Below, one piece after another: positions 24,802-33,762 of a stretch of 64,000 nucleotides of DNA. The notes under the pieces were generated by a model. The model worked only from the letters and a program-made list of their open reading frames with translations. It was not told where the DNA came from and did not search any database. The stretch is from Marinobacter guineae (GTDB lineage Bacteria; Pseudomonadota; Gammaproteobacteria; Pseudomonadales; Oleiphilaceae). The stretch's first letter is position 1. Each line of letters opens with the position of its first letter. The position numbers and the translations under genes are program-made. The DNA is taken from positions 37,297 to 101,296 of the forward strand of contig NZ_KZ319345.1 of assembly GCF_002744735.1 (NCBI RefSeq), given 5' to 3'.

Positions 24802-26286
24802 CTATCTAGACTTTATACGTTCCTTTTTGGCATACATCGCTTCGTCCGCTCGCTGCAAAAGCTCGTCCGCCTCCAGACCCTCGTCAGGAAACAACGCAAC
24901 GCCAATGCTCGCTTTCACCGATAAACAGAGAGTCCCATTGTTCAAGCGGAAAGGATCTTTCAGCGATTCCAACAGTTTGACAACAACCGCATCGGCGTCC
25001 TTCCCACTCTCAAGCCCCGGCAGGAGGACGGTGAATTCGTCACCGCCGTAACGGGCGAGGGTATCCCCCTCGCGCAAACACCCCTTCAAGCGCACGGCGA
25101 CACTCTTTAACAACTGATCGCCCATGTTGTGCCCGAACGTGTCATTGACGGCCTTGAAGTCATTCAGATCAATAAACAGCGAGGCCAGTTTCTGCTCCGT
25201 TCGGCTGGCTTGGCTGATGGCCAGCGCCAGTCGATCCAGGAACAGGGTCCGGTTCGGCAAACCCGTTAACGCATCGTGCGATGCCTGAAACTCCACCAGC
25301 GCCTGTTTTTTCTTTCGTTCAGTGATGTCTCTTGCCACCGCTAAAAGCTCTGCGTGTATTGACAGGTGCCCCTCGTTGTCCGGGAGCCAAAGCTCCTGAT
25401 CCCGCGTAGGGACCACCGTGAGCTCAAAAAACGGGCTCGACGCCTGGTCCCGTTTGCGAAGCCTTATTTCGAGGGTTGCGGGATCCCCAAGCGAATGCTT
25501 ATCCAGGAGTGACGACACTTTGGCCACATCGCCCTCGTCAATCAATAAGCTGAACGGCTTGCCTAACAATTCCTGCTGTTCGAAGCCGAGGAGGGGTTCT
25601 ACCCGACGATTAACAAAGTTGATACGGCCACGATCATCGAGCGAAAAAACGATGTCCGGAAGCTGGTTGAGCATTTTCGGAAAAAAGTGGGCCGTGGGGT
25701 TCCGCGACTGCTCGGCTTTGTTCCCGGTGCTCTCCCTTGTTCGGACACGTACCCCCTCACGAACGACCCGGATAAGTTCGTCGACGTCGTAGGGCTTGCG
25801 CAAATAATCGAACGCGCCATATTGTAGGGCGCGCCGAAGGGTCCGGAAGTCGGCGATGCCGCTGATCATCACGACGGGGATATCCATTTTGTTGGCGTTG
25901 AGCCACGAGAGAACATCAAGCCCTCCCATTCCGGGCATGCAAATGTTCAATAGAATCAGGTCGTAATGATTTAACCCGACCTGCCTGCACAGGGCATCTC
26001 CGTTGCTAACGCCGTCCACGTCGAAACCTTGTTCACGCAATATTGAGCAAAGGCTTGCAAGCAATCGGGGTTCATCGTCGCCCACCAGCAACCGTCCCGG
26101 TTTCTCACCAGCCTGGGTCGTGTGTGCGGCGGGTTGTGTCACCTTTGACCGGGGCGGATTGTCACTGCGTTGAGGCACGGCTGACCCCCTATCCTTCGGC
26201 AAACCACGGTACCTGACTGATTTTGGGGTCGTGATCTCGTCGAGAACCAGCGATGCCAGCCAGATGCATCTTGCCTTCACACTCAA
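24802..26286 (-). CDS. Response regulator with PAS and GGDEF domains
   Basis: 494 residues: a basic N-terminal tail, a receiver domain (65-180), PAS (205-320) and GGDEF (325-490). In the receiver the acidic pair is present (LLVGDDEPRLL) and so is the Lys (DYLRKPYDVDE), but the phospho-acceptor place reads LILLNICMPGMGG, with Asn for Asp. The cyclase centre is intact (DLNDFKAVNDTFGH, RYGGDEFTVLL) with an REGD inhibitory site. So this is probably a cyclase whose receiver works without phosphorylation. It lies 142 bases upstream of the GAF-EAL gene. Confidence 0.88.
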   Translation of the reverse strand: MSVKARCIWLASLVLDEITTPKSVRYRGLPKDRGSAVPQRSDNPPRSKVTQPAAHTTQAGEKPGRLLVGDDEPRLLASLCSILREQGFDVDGVSNGDALCRQVGLNHYDLILLNICMPGMGGLDVLSWLNANKMDIPVVMISGIADFRTLRRALQYGAFDYLRKPYDVDELIRVVREGVRVRTRESTGNKAEQSRNPTAHFFPKMLNQLPDIVFSLDDRGRINFVNRRVEPLLGFEQQELLGKPFSLLIDEGDVAKVSSLLDKHSLGDPATLEIRLRKRDQASSPFFELTVVPTRDQELWLPDNEGHLSIHAELLAVARDITERKKKQALVEFQASHDALTGLPNRTLFLDRLALAISQASRTEQKLASLFIDLNDFKAVNDTFGHNMGDQLLKSVAVRLKGCLREGDTLARYGGDEFTVLLPGLESGKDADAVVVKLLESLKDPFRLNNGTLCLSVKASIGVALFPDEGLEADELLQRADEAMYAKKERIKSR

Positions 26287-26433
26287 GTGCTAAGTATAGA
26301 ACTCATAGAACACACGTGCCGAATACATTTTCAAAAAACACCATGGGTTTCCTGGGTGACACCGACGCCGGTTCAGACTCAGTGGCCGTGAGCTCGACAG
26401 GAAAAGGACTGGTTTGGCGGACGTGTTCCTGTT

Positions 26434-28728
26434 TCAACGACGGTTCGAGAACTCGTCAGCCCAGGCCAGAGCCTCGTCAAGTGGTAGGGGGACACTGAAA
26501 TAGTACCCCTGGCCAAAATCGCACTTCAGTTTGCGCAACGCCTGGGCCAGGGCTTTCGTCTCAACACCTTCGGCCACGACGCGACGATTAAAACGCTTCG
26601 ATAAGCTGACGATGGATTCAACAATAGCCCGGTCACTGGGATTACCCAGCATCCCCATCACAAACGATTTATCAATTTTTATCTCATCGACGGGCAGGTC
26701 CCGAAAATACGTGAGCGACGAAAAGCCTGTGCCAAAATCATCCAGGGAGACCGTTACCCCCAGTGCCTGGCAGGCTTCGACCGTGTGTGTGGCAGTACTC
26801 ACATCTTCTATCGCCGTACTCTCCAGGACTTCGAGCACAAGACGCCGGCGCAACTGGGTACTAACGCCTCTGAGGTGAGCTTGCAAAGCAGGAATGAAAT
26901 CGTCGGCCAGGAAATGATGAGGGCTGATGTTGATACTGATGGTGTAGCGTTGATCATCGGCTTCGAATTGACGAAGGGTCGTTAGTGCCGTTCGGATGAC
27001 GAAGTTTCCCAAAACAGACTCGTACTTCGTCGACTCTGTCGCCCCAAGAAAATCGTAGGGCAACAGCAGCCCGCGCTCGGGATGATTCCAGCGTATGAGC
27101 CCTTCGAATCCATCAACAGCCCCGGTCCGGAAATTGATTCTCGGTTGATAGAAAAGCTGAAACTCCGAGCGCTTGAAGCCTGTCTCGATGCTTTCGAGAA
27201 TCCGCCGCTGCTCCCTTCGCGCCTCATGATCGTCAATGTCAAACGTCACAAACTGACCCGCCCCCGACTCTTTCGCCCGATACAAGGCCAGACTGGCGTG
27301 ACGAAGGAGAATGTCGGGATCACTCTGGTCAAGTGGGTAGACGGTCACCCCCATGCTGGCTGAGAGCGCAAACGTAGTGCTGGGACCCGCAATCGGTTCC
27401 GCGATCGCGCTCAGGAGTCTGCGATACGCCGATGGGCCTGCGTTCGCATCTCGCAGGGTTACGAGAAACTCATCGCCCCGGAGTTTCGCGACCAAGTCCC
27501 GTGGTCGAATGGCATTTTTCAGCCGCAGGGCGATTGTTTTGAGGACCTCGTCACCACAAGCCTGACCGAATCGATCATTGATGCGTTTAAAGCCGTCCAC
27601 GTCAATAATGCACACTGAGAGGCTGGAGCCCGCCCTATCGGCTTCGTGAACCTCGCGCATTAACCGTTTGGTGAGCATCGGCCCACTCGGCAAGCAGGTC
27701 AAGGCATCGTAGTTCCGGGCCCTTTCCACTCTGCGCTCATTCCGGGCTGTCTCAATTTTCAGACGATGCCGGTCAATCAGCATGCCAACCGTTTGACTCA
27801 GTGGCTTGAGCTCATCTGCAAGTTCCTGTGTGTAGCCTTCAGGGCGATCGGCCAGGCCAATGAGGCCGATCACGGATTCACCAGAAAAGACGGGAATGCC
27901 CATGTAGGTCGACAGTGAGGGATGTCCCTTCGGAAAGCCTCGGATTCGGGTGTCGTTGGCGAGATCCTGGGAGATAACGACCCGGCCTTCTGAAATCGCA
28001 GCCCCGAGCAAATTGTCCAGTCGCCGAAACACCATGCCTTCGCGTTGAATACGCTTGAGTAAGGCTGCACCCTGGGGGCACTGAGGCTCGTCTGATAAAG
28101 CCAACAGTTTGATAAACGACCCGTCCATGGCATCGTGAGAGACGCTCCCAATGAACCCCATCGGACTGTGGGTCAACGACAGAATGCTCTTGAGGAGCGT
28201 GTCGTACGCGGATTGACAATCGGTGGGGTTCAGGAGGAGTTCCTGAGCCCGGCAAATGGACTGGACAAGCGTGGTGGGATCAATGGATGGTTGATCGGGT
28301 ATAAGGCGGCCTTCCATGGCTTGTCTGATTAGAAGACTGAGTCGACGGAACATCGTTCGCTGGGTTACACCAAATTGCCGAGGTTGGGCGTCCATGATTC
28401 GCACCAGAGCAATCTGGTCGTTTCGCGCCCCTTGTACCGCGAGTTCTGCGTAAAAGCGGATGTCGGAATACCCGAGCGTCAGCAGGTACTCCGACGACTC
28501 TGCATTCGATGAAACATCTTCTTCGACGAACACGGGATCCGGCCGTCCATCGGGCGTCTCACTGCCCATAGTTGGATCGGCGAAGGACCCGATGGGAGCG
28601 TCACTGTCCGATACAACCGACGACAGCCCGTTAGCACCTGGTATTGACAGCAGTACCGAATCAACCTCCAACGAACGTTGAATGGACTCGCAAATCAGCG
28701 TGAGCTTTTCAGCGAGCTGCTGATCCAT
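26434..28728 (-). CDS. GAF-GGDEF-EAL protein with degenerate cyclase site
   Basis: 764 residues from ATG 28728 (AAGGGGA upstream); 28797 is the longer alternative. A variable N-terminal part, GAF domain (about 165-330, MGFIGSVSHDAMDGSFIKLL, MGIPVFSGESVIGLIGLADR), GGDEF domain (345-505) and EAL domain (515-760). The cyclase signature reads KLRGDEFLV: Arg replaces the first Gly, which usually reduces or ends cyclase activity. The EAL side keeps its key residues: FEGLIRW, SINISP, LEVLES, SLDDFGTGFSSL and VAEGVET. Most likely a phosphodiesterase with a GTP-binding regulatory GGDEF domain. Confidence 0.88.
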   Translation of the reverse strand: MDQQLAEKLTLICESIQRSLEVDSVLLSIPGANGLSSVVSDSDAPIGSFADPTMGSETPDGRPDPVFVEEDVSSNAESSEYLLTLGYSDIRFYAELAVQGARNDQIALVRIMDAQPRQFGVTQRTMFRRLSLLIRQAMEGRLIPDQPSIDPTTLVQSICRAQELLLNPTDCQSAYDTLLKSILSLTHSPMGFIGSVSHDAMDGSFIKLLALSDEPQCPQGAALLKRIQREGMVFRRLDNLLGAAISEGRVVISQDLANDTRIRGFPKGHPSLSTYMGIPVFSGESVIGLIGLADRPEGYTQELADELKPLSQTVGMLIDRHRLKIETARNERRVERARNYDALTCLPSGPMLTKRLMREVHEADRAGSSLSVCIIDVDGFKRINDRFGQACGDEVLKTIALRLKNAIRPRDLVAKLRGDEFLVTLRDANAGPSAYRRLLSAIAEPIAGPSTTFALSASMGVTVYPLDQSDPDILLRHASLALYRAKESGAGQFVTFDIDDHEARREQRRILESIETGFKRSEFQLFYQPRINFRTGAVDGFEGLIRWNHPERGLLLPYDFLGATESTKYESVLGNFVIRTALTTLRQFEADDQRYTISINISPHHFLADDFIPALQAHLRGVSTQLRRRLVLEVLESTAIEDVSTATHTVEACQALGVTVSLDDFGTGFSSLTYFRDLPVDEIKIDKSFVMGMLGNPSDRAIVESIVSLSKRFNRRVVAEGVETKALAQALRKLKCDFGQGYYFSVPLPLDEALAWADEFSNRR

Positions 28729-28797
28729 TGTCCCCTTGATCTCATGGTGCGGGCGTTCGGCCTCATGAGATCGCCATACGAAAATTCCGTTTTCCAT

Positions 28798-29183
28798 CGT
28801 AGTTTAGCTAGCTGCATAAGAAGATGAATGAAGTGAATACGCTGGCTCGAACAGGAGCGTCAAGAGCCTCTTCCTTGGCGCTCGGTGCGCCTACGAGCGG
28901 CTGGTTATGAAACGAGCCCATGACGAACCGTTAATCGTTTATTAAAAAAAGAATATTGATTCACAGTTTGGAGAACGTCCAATTCACGAGCGTTAAAAAA
29001 TGTAACCGCTTGAGCCCATCAAGCTGAGAAACGGTGCCGGCTACCCCAGTGATCGATGTCCAGCATCGGAAACAGAGAAGCGCCATGGATGCTTAACCCT
29101 CGAAAACGAGTCGATCCCGCGTCGGATTGAAAGACAGGAGCACCCCGCCAACCTCTGTTAGTTTGCGGGGGCTACCTCAATCA
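28798..29183. other. Intergenic region, nothing recognised
   Basis: 386 bases between the GGDEF-EAL gene start and the end of the substrate-binding protein gene. It includes an AT-rich stretch at 28930-28965 (TTTATTAAAAAAAGAATATTG) that may belong to the promoter of the GGDEF-EAL gene. No ORF, repeat or terminator stands out, apart from a weak GCGGGG/CCCCGC pairing near 29140-29172 that may end the substrate-binding gene. Confidence 0.3.
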
Positions 29184-30433
29184 TCACAAGTGGGGTGGCT
29201 TGTTGGCCGCTTCGCGTTCCGCGCGCCATTGTGCGAAGGTCTGGGCAGCCTCCTCACCACTGAGCGAGCCGATGACTTCAAAGAAATCGCTACGCAGCCG
29301 GTCACTGACCACCTCCTCTCGCTTTTTGCTCCGAACGACGTAGATGGTTTGCAGGTTCTGGTGATCAAAGGCGCGCCATTGTTGCCGGTCTTTCAGGAGC
29401 GTGTACTCATGGCCTTCCAGCGCTTTGATCAGCGCCTGCGTGTCGGTCGTCCCGGCGCGCTCGACCGCTTCTTTGTACGCATAGACAATGCCATAAGCCG
29501 TCGCCGCCGTGGAGGTCGGTCTTATGTCATAGGCTTCGGTAAATGCTTCCGAAAACTGCTGGCCGCGGAGGAACCCCAGTTGGTAGGGAATCATCCACTC
29601 CCAAGGCGTTGTGGAAATAACGTCCTCCATGATCGTTGCCCCCACATCTGGGCAATGCCGAGCGTGATGTTGGGCAGTACAATGCGCATCTTGTCTTTCA
29701 GGCCCATTTCATAGGCAACCTTGAGCGCTCTTACCAGGTCGTCGCCGTACAAGACCAGGATCAGGACATCGGCTTCACTGGCTTCTGCGGCTTCGAGTGC
29801 TTTTTTGAAATCCTTGATGAAGGCTCTTGGAAAAGGTGTTAACGCGTTCGGATGGGCGTTCTTGTCAGATGTGTTCGTGAACTCACGGATGGATTCTTCC
29901 GACGACCAACCCCATGTGTAGTCGGCTGTCACGTAGAAGTACTTTGCATCGCCAAACGTTGTCGTCAAATACCGGCCAAGCGCGTTGGCCGTCATCCAGG
30001 CATTCGGGTATTCGCGAAACATGTGGTCATGTCCCTCGCTGCCGGTCGTCGCATTGGCCGAGGTTGTCGTACCAAAGTAGAGTCGCCCGAGATCTCTCGC
30101 GACCTTGCCGGAAGTGATGGCCACGGCGCTGGACGCACCGCCAAAGACCATGTCGACCTTTTCCTGAGTGATCAGCTCCCTGGTGTTGGCGGCTCCACGC
30201 TCCGGAGATCCTGAGGTGTTGCGGATGACAAGCTCAACGTCTCGACCCAGAATTCCACCCGACTTATTGATTTCGTCCACGGCCAGGAAGGCGGCCAGTC
30301 TTTGCTGCAGGCCCAGGTCCTTATATCGTCCGGATTGCGGATAATTGAAGCCCAGTTTTATGGTGTCAGCCATAACTGAAACACTGCACAGCAGTAATAG
30401 AAATCCTGCAAACAGAGATGTTTTTTTATTCAT
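29184..30433 (-). pseudogene. Urea/branched-chain amino-acid type ABC substrate-binding protein, frameshifted
   Basis: Starts at ATG 30433 behind GGAGG, with a signal peptide (KTSLFAGFLLLLCSVSVMAD). The mature part is a type-I periplasmic binding protein (TIKLGFNYPQSGRYKDLG, FLAVDEINKSGGILGRDVE, GGASSAVAITSGKVA, YFYVTADYTWGWS). The frame breaks at a run of five C (29639-29643): before it QMWG, after it ATIMEDVISTTPWEWMIPYQ to the stop at 29184. One more G in the coding strand restores about 417 residues. No permease or ATPase genes are adjacent. In signalling contexts such proteins often serve as extracellular sensors. Confidence 0.75.
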
Positions 30434-31093
30434 TGCTGAAAGCCTCCGATGCTTTTTTAATCTTATTGTTGATCGAGTACTGTATCTCTGTTTCCTGATA
30501 AAAGTCAGGAATCGCAGAGTAAGGAAAAGCACGGTTATCGTTACGAAATGTAGCGTTTTAATTCCGTATCTTGCTCGCATTATGACAGGCCGCATTGCCG
30601 ATGTAGTCCTTAACGTTCTATTGTAAACATCCCTGTTTTAGTTGCACTGCTGACTAGAGTTTTCCGCCCGTTGGTGTTTCGCCAAGTAAGTGTGGCGTCA
30701 GGTCTTCAAATGCATCCGAGCAGGCGTGACCCCACCCAAGCAGGCATCGGGTTAGCTGAGGGGGGCGGGTCATGGCGAAAAAGGTCCGCTTTGTGGTCAA
30801 TCTGGACGTTCGCTTTGCGACCGCAGCCCTTACCAGGTTTAAACAAAAGCGAACATTCGATTGAGGGCTTGCCTCCACAGCCTCCAGGCTAATCACAGTA
30901 ATTTCATCCAGTATGATTGACGGTGCAAATTGCAGACGCTGAATGATCACATGGCTGAGATGGTCATGCTAGGCTAAGCTATTGTTTTATCAATTTATGT
31001 GTAGCGCGATTGACGGTTCAAAGTCTGTGATAACGACGCAGTCAAATTTTTGCAATGATGAATCGCGCTGCCTAGCTGCTGGGCATTGAAGGT
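30434..31093. other. Left boundary region of the cassette array
   Basis: 660 bases without a supported gene. It has copies of a repeat family that also borders two attC sites (30808-30822 and 30841-30859) and an AT-rich stretch at 30530-30650. A minus-strand frame spans part of it but crosses the repeats and looks accidental. No attC or attI could be assigned before the first cassette gene. Confidence 0.4.
30801..30859. repeat. Two oppositely oriented copies of a TTCGCTTT repeat
   Basis: GTTCGCTTTGCGACC at 30808-30822 also occurs after attC-like sites at 36291 and 39575. AAACAAAAGCGAACATTCG at 30841-30859 extends to a 22-base identity with 1597-1618 at the end of the recombinase remnant. On opposite strands both contain (A/G)CGTTCGCTTT-type cores, so they form an imperfect inverted pair. 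Confidence 0.55.
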
Positions 31094-31735
31094 ATGGCGA
31101 TAGGAAGCACGATAAGGGTCTACTGCGGGGAGTGTAAGCGTCCCACAAATCACGCTGTGATAGCGGAACGGTCCGTGGATCCGCACCCAATGGAAGTCGA
31201 GAAGTGGGGTGAGAACCACTATTTTTGCCAATGTGCAGGCTGTGACAGTTACGCGTACGCGATTTCTGAATGGGATGAGGGCGACTGGAATCCTCACATC
31301 GGCGAGATGGACTTGAGGTGGCGAACTTACCCTAAGTCAAAAACTCAACGTCAGACCTTCAATGAAGATTATTTGCTGCCACCGAAGATTCGATCGATTT
31401 ATCGTGAAATTGTTGGAGCAATGAATGCTCAGTTGCCTTTGTTAACTGCTATTGGGCTGCGCGCATTAATCGAAGCAATCTGCAAAGATCGGGGAGTCAA
31501 GGGGAGTAACCTTGAAAAGCTAATAGATGGCTTGGCCAGCAACGGGATACTTTCAAATAACCAAGCGGCTATACTGCATGGTCATCGCTTTCTCGGGAAT
31601 GTCGCGGCTCATGAGATAGAGGTCGCGCGTCCGCCGGAGCTGGTAGCTGCCTTAGAAATTGCTGAGGCAATGCTAAGGACGATCTATGTATTGCCGGAGC
31701 TCTCGAACCAGATCACTACTGGGCGAAAGCCTTAA
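31094..31735 (+). CDS. DUF4145 protein (cassette 1)
   Basis: 213 residues. The first 60 hold CGECKRPTNH and CQCAGCDSYAY, a probable zinc ribbon. Residues 85-200 match DUF4145 (LPPKIRSIYREIVGAMNAQL, LTAIGLRALIEAICKDRG, LIDGLASNGILS, GHRFLGNVAAHEIEVARPPE), a helical domain frequent in restriction and defence loci and as a stand-alone accessory gene. The stop TAA lies inside the attC-like CTTAAC at 31731, as is usual for integron cassettes. Confidence 0.85.
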   Translation: MAIGSTIRVYCGECKRPTNHAVIAERSVDPHPMEVEKWGENHYFCQCAGCDSYAYAISEWDEGDWNPHIGEMDLRWRTYPKSKTQRQTFNEDYLLPPKIRSIYREIVGAMNAQLPLLTAIGLRALIEAICKDRGVKGSNLEKLIDGLASNGILSNNQAAILHGHRFLGNVAAHEIEVARPPELVAALEIAEAMLRTIYVLPELSNQITTGRKP

Positions 31736-31813
31736 CAATTCCAGGCACGGCGACGCATACTGCATTGCGGCTTTGCCTCCACTACAAAGCTGCTCGTACC
31801 GGCGGCGTTATCG
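31730..31813 (+). repeat. attC-like site 1
   Basis: Starts with CTTAACAATTCC and ends with GGCGGCGTTATCG, with GTT at 31807-31809 as the recombination point. The centre contains ATTGCGGCTTTGCCTCCA, nearly the same as the centre of site 2. The 84-base length and the AAC...GTT frame with inner pairing fit integron attC sites. Confidence 0.75.
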
Positions 31814-31834
31814 AAACAAAGGAGGAGCCTATCA

Positions 31835-32038
31835 ATGAATGATCATTTATTGCTTAAGCATGCGAAGAGAAAGCCATATTCGAAACATCCAGAAATGCCT
31901 GAAGATGCTGTGTTTAACGATCAGAGAGGCTACTGGGTGTCGGGATCTGCTCCCCTTGTATCCCCTGGGTCGAAATATGGCGCATTGGTATCCAAGAAAT
32001 GTGATCAGGAAACGGGCGAGGACCAAAAAGGAGAATGA
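31835..32038 (+). CDS. Putative graspetide-type precursor peptide (cassette 2)
   Basis: 67 residues: a basic leader-like half (LLLKHAKRKPYSKHPEMPED), an aromatic middle (FNDQRGYWVSGSAPLVSPG) and a C-terminal tail KKCDQETGEDQKGE rich in Lys, Thr, Glu and Asp. Peptides modified by MvdD-like ATP-grasp ligases receive links between Ser/Thr/Lys and Asp/Glu side chains, and this tail offers such pairs. AGGAGG lies close before the ATG (31821-31834). The stop overlaps the ATG of the ATP-grasp gene (ATGA 32035). Assignment as a precursor rests on size, composition and coupling. Confidence 0.6.
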   Translation: MNDHLLLKHAKRKPYSKHPEMPEDAVFNDQRGYWVSGSAPLVSPGSKYGALVSKKCDQETGEDQKGE

Positions 32039-32976
32039 TTGTTGATTGTCTAGTGGTTTCTAGTCTCTATGACTTCTCAGCGGACCTTGTCGTTCAGGAA
32101 CTTGAGAGGCGAAAAGCCAAATACGTTCGTTTGAACCGAGAAAACTTTGAGAGCTACCGCTTAACTATGGATGTTCAAGAAGAGTCCCTAGAAGTGAGGA
32201 TGAACGGAGCCAACTATCGAATAACAACTGATCTCAGGGCTGTGTATTATCGACAGCCAGTTTTCTTAAGGAATACACCGGGTGAGTCATTAAGTATCGA
32301 TGAACAGTTGTCCCGGAGCCAGTGGATGGGGTTTCTAAGAAGTCTAGCTATCTTTGACCAAGCTAGGTGGATGAACCCGTTGAACGCTACGTATTTAGCA
32401 GAAACAAAAGCATATCAATTGTCAGTCGCCAGGAGAATAGGGTTCAAAGTACCCAAGACATTGATAGGAAATGATTATGCCAGGCTTCGAGAGATAGATA
32501 ATAGGGCAATTATCAAGTCGTTGGACACCGTCTTGCTTCGGGATAATAACGAGACTCTATTTACCTACTCAACCATAGAATGCTCGTCAGAGTTCACTGA
32601 TGAAAATATCTCTGCCGCTCCTCTGACCGTACAGGAGTACGTGTCACCCAAAATTGACCTCAGAGTGACGGTGATTGGAGGAGAAGTGACCGCAGTGAAA
32701 ATAACTTCGGCCGGACGAGGGATAGACGGAGACTGGCGAGTTGTTGATCGTGACGCTATTGAATATACGGAAGTTGATCTGCCTCATGGTATAGAGAGGA
32801 AGTGCTTGAAGTTGCTCGAAGTGCTCGGCCTTAACTTTGGGGCCATCGACTTGATAGAAAGTAATGGCAGCTACTATTTTATCGAAATCAACCCGACAGG
32901 CGAGTGGGGCTGGCTTGTTAGCGATGAGCGTAGGTTCGACGTAGACATTGCCAACTGGTTGGTGGGTGACAAATGA
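32035..32976 (+). CDS. MvdC/MvdD-like ATP-grasp ligase (cassette 2)
   Basis: 313 residues. N-terminal pre-ATP-grasp domain (VVSSLYDFSADLVVQELERR, then YYRQPVFLRN), a middle LAETKAYQLSVARRIGFKVP as in graspetide synthetases, the ATP-binding core with AIIKSLD, LTVQEYVSPKIDLRVTVIGG, and the metal site LNFGAIDLIESNGSYYFIEI then NPTGEW. The family forms ester or amide cross-links in ribosomal peptides. Four-base overlaps on both sides lock it between the putative precursor and a membrane protein. Confidence 0.85.
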   Translation: MIVDCLVVSSLYDFSADLVVQELERRKAKYVRLNRENFESYRLTMDVQEESLEVRMNGANYRITTDLRAVYYRQPVFLRNTPGESLSIDEQLSRSQWMGFLRSLAIFDQARWMNPLNATYLAETKAYQLSVARRIGFKVPKTLIGNDYARLREIDNRAIIKSLDTVLLRDNNETLFTYSTIECSSEFTDENISAAPLTVQEYVSPKIDLRVTVIGGEVTAVKITSAGRGIDGDWRVVDRDAIEYTEVDLPHGIERKCLKLLEVLGLNFGAIDLIESNGSYYFIEINPTGEWGWLVSDERRFDVDIANWLVGDK

Positions 32977-33614
32977 AGCAGTACGCGTATAGGGCCTTTG
33001 AAGAAGCTCTTCCTTTATTTGCGTTCTTGAGGAACAAAAGAAAAATAATGAGGGATGTGAGTAATAAAGCGCTGGTCGCGGAAAAATCCACACCGTATGC
33101 AGAGCTTGACGAAGGAGTTTTAAAGGACCGAATCAAAGAAGAGCATGAGCGGGCAACGAAAATAGATGAAAAGACATCAAAGTTCACTTTAGGGCTAAGT
33201 GTAAGCTTGACCGTTTTGGCAGCGGCTAGCGGTGCTTTGGCGAAGTTTGTGCCCGAAAACCCATATGCAGGGCTCGTTTCGATAGCATGTGGATTCGCAT
33301 CGATATATATGCTGCTTGCTGGAGTAACGGCTTTAGGTGCTCTAAAGACGTTGGCCGTTTACGGGTACGGGACTCAACATGCGCTCAGGCAGAAAAGTGG
33401 CGGCGTATTGTACTTGAGCCAAGCTCTATATGCACAAGAAAGGATGAATGTCGTTAGGCATCTTAGGAACGAAGCCGCATATCAGTCACTTCGGAACGGC
33501 TTCCTTGTTCTGCTTGTCGTGCTAATTGGTTCTGTGGTGGGATTAACCATCCAGCAATCTGATTCGGATACAATTCGAAATAATACAGCGCTAGAGAAAG
33601 CAGACGAGAGTTAA
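32973..33614 (+). CDS. Membrane protein with SLATT-like layout (cassette 2)
   Basis: 213 residues: a charged N-terminal helix (LKDRIKEEHERATKIDEKTS), two close membrane helices (FTLGLSVSLTVLAAASGALA; LVSIACGFASIYMLLAGVTA), an amphipathic middle and a third helix (FLVLLVVLIGSVVGLTI). The cytosolic helix just before the paired helices recalls SLATT-type effectors of prokaryotic conflict systems, but the match is by look only. It could also export or be guarded by the modified peptide. Coupled to the ATP-grasp gene by ATGA. Confidence 0.65.
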   Translation: MKQYAYRAFEEALPLFAFLRNKRKIMRDVSNKALVAEKSTPYAELDEGVLKDRIKEEHERATKIDEKTSKFTLGLSVSLTVLAAASGALAKFVPENPYAGLVSIACGFASIYMLLAGVTALGALKTLAVYGYGTQHALRQKSGGVLYLSQALYAQERMNVVRHLRNEAAYQSLRNGFLVLLVVLIGSVVGLTIQQSDSDTIRNNTALEKADES

Positions 33615-33730
33615 GATGCACTTGGCTGTGTGTCAGCCGATATAGGCGATACAAGGCCGGTCACGGCAACGGCTACTACATTGCGGCTTCGCCTACATTC
33701 CGTACCAGCGCATGCTGGCTGGCGTTCAGT
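33608..33730 (+). repeat. attC-like site 2
   Basis: Follows the cassette-2 stop. The centre CTACATTGCGGCTTCGCCTA matches site 1; the 3' end reads CTGGCGTTCAGTGC with GTT at 33724-33726. The 5' AAC is not obvious (GTTAAGATGC), so it is a diverged site. Length about 120 bases. Confidence 0.55.
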
Positions 33731-33762
33731 GCTTGGCTTGAAAATTGGAACTGGAGTAAAAA

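Noticed and set aside
30654..30950. 98-residue minus-strand ORF
   Set aside because: Crosses both repeat copies at the array border and shows no family pattern.
31018..31080. Possible attC on the minus strand before cassette 1
   Set aside because: GTCGTTATCAC is present on the minus strand, but no matching AAC end or inner pairing was convincing.
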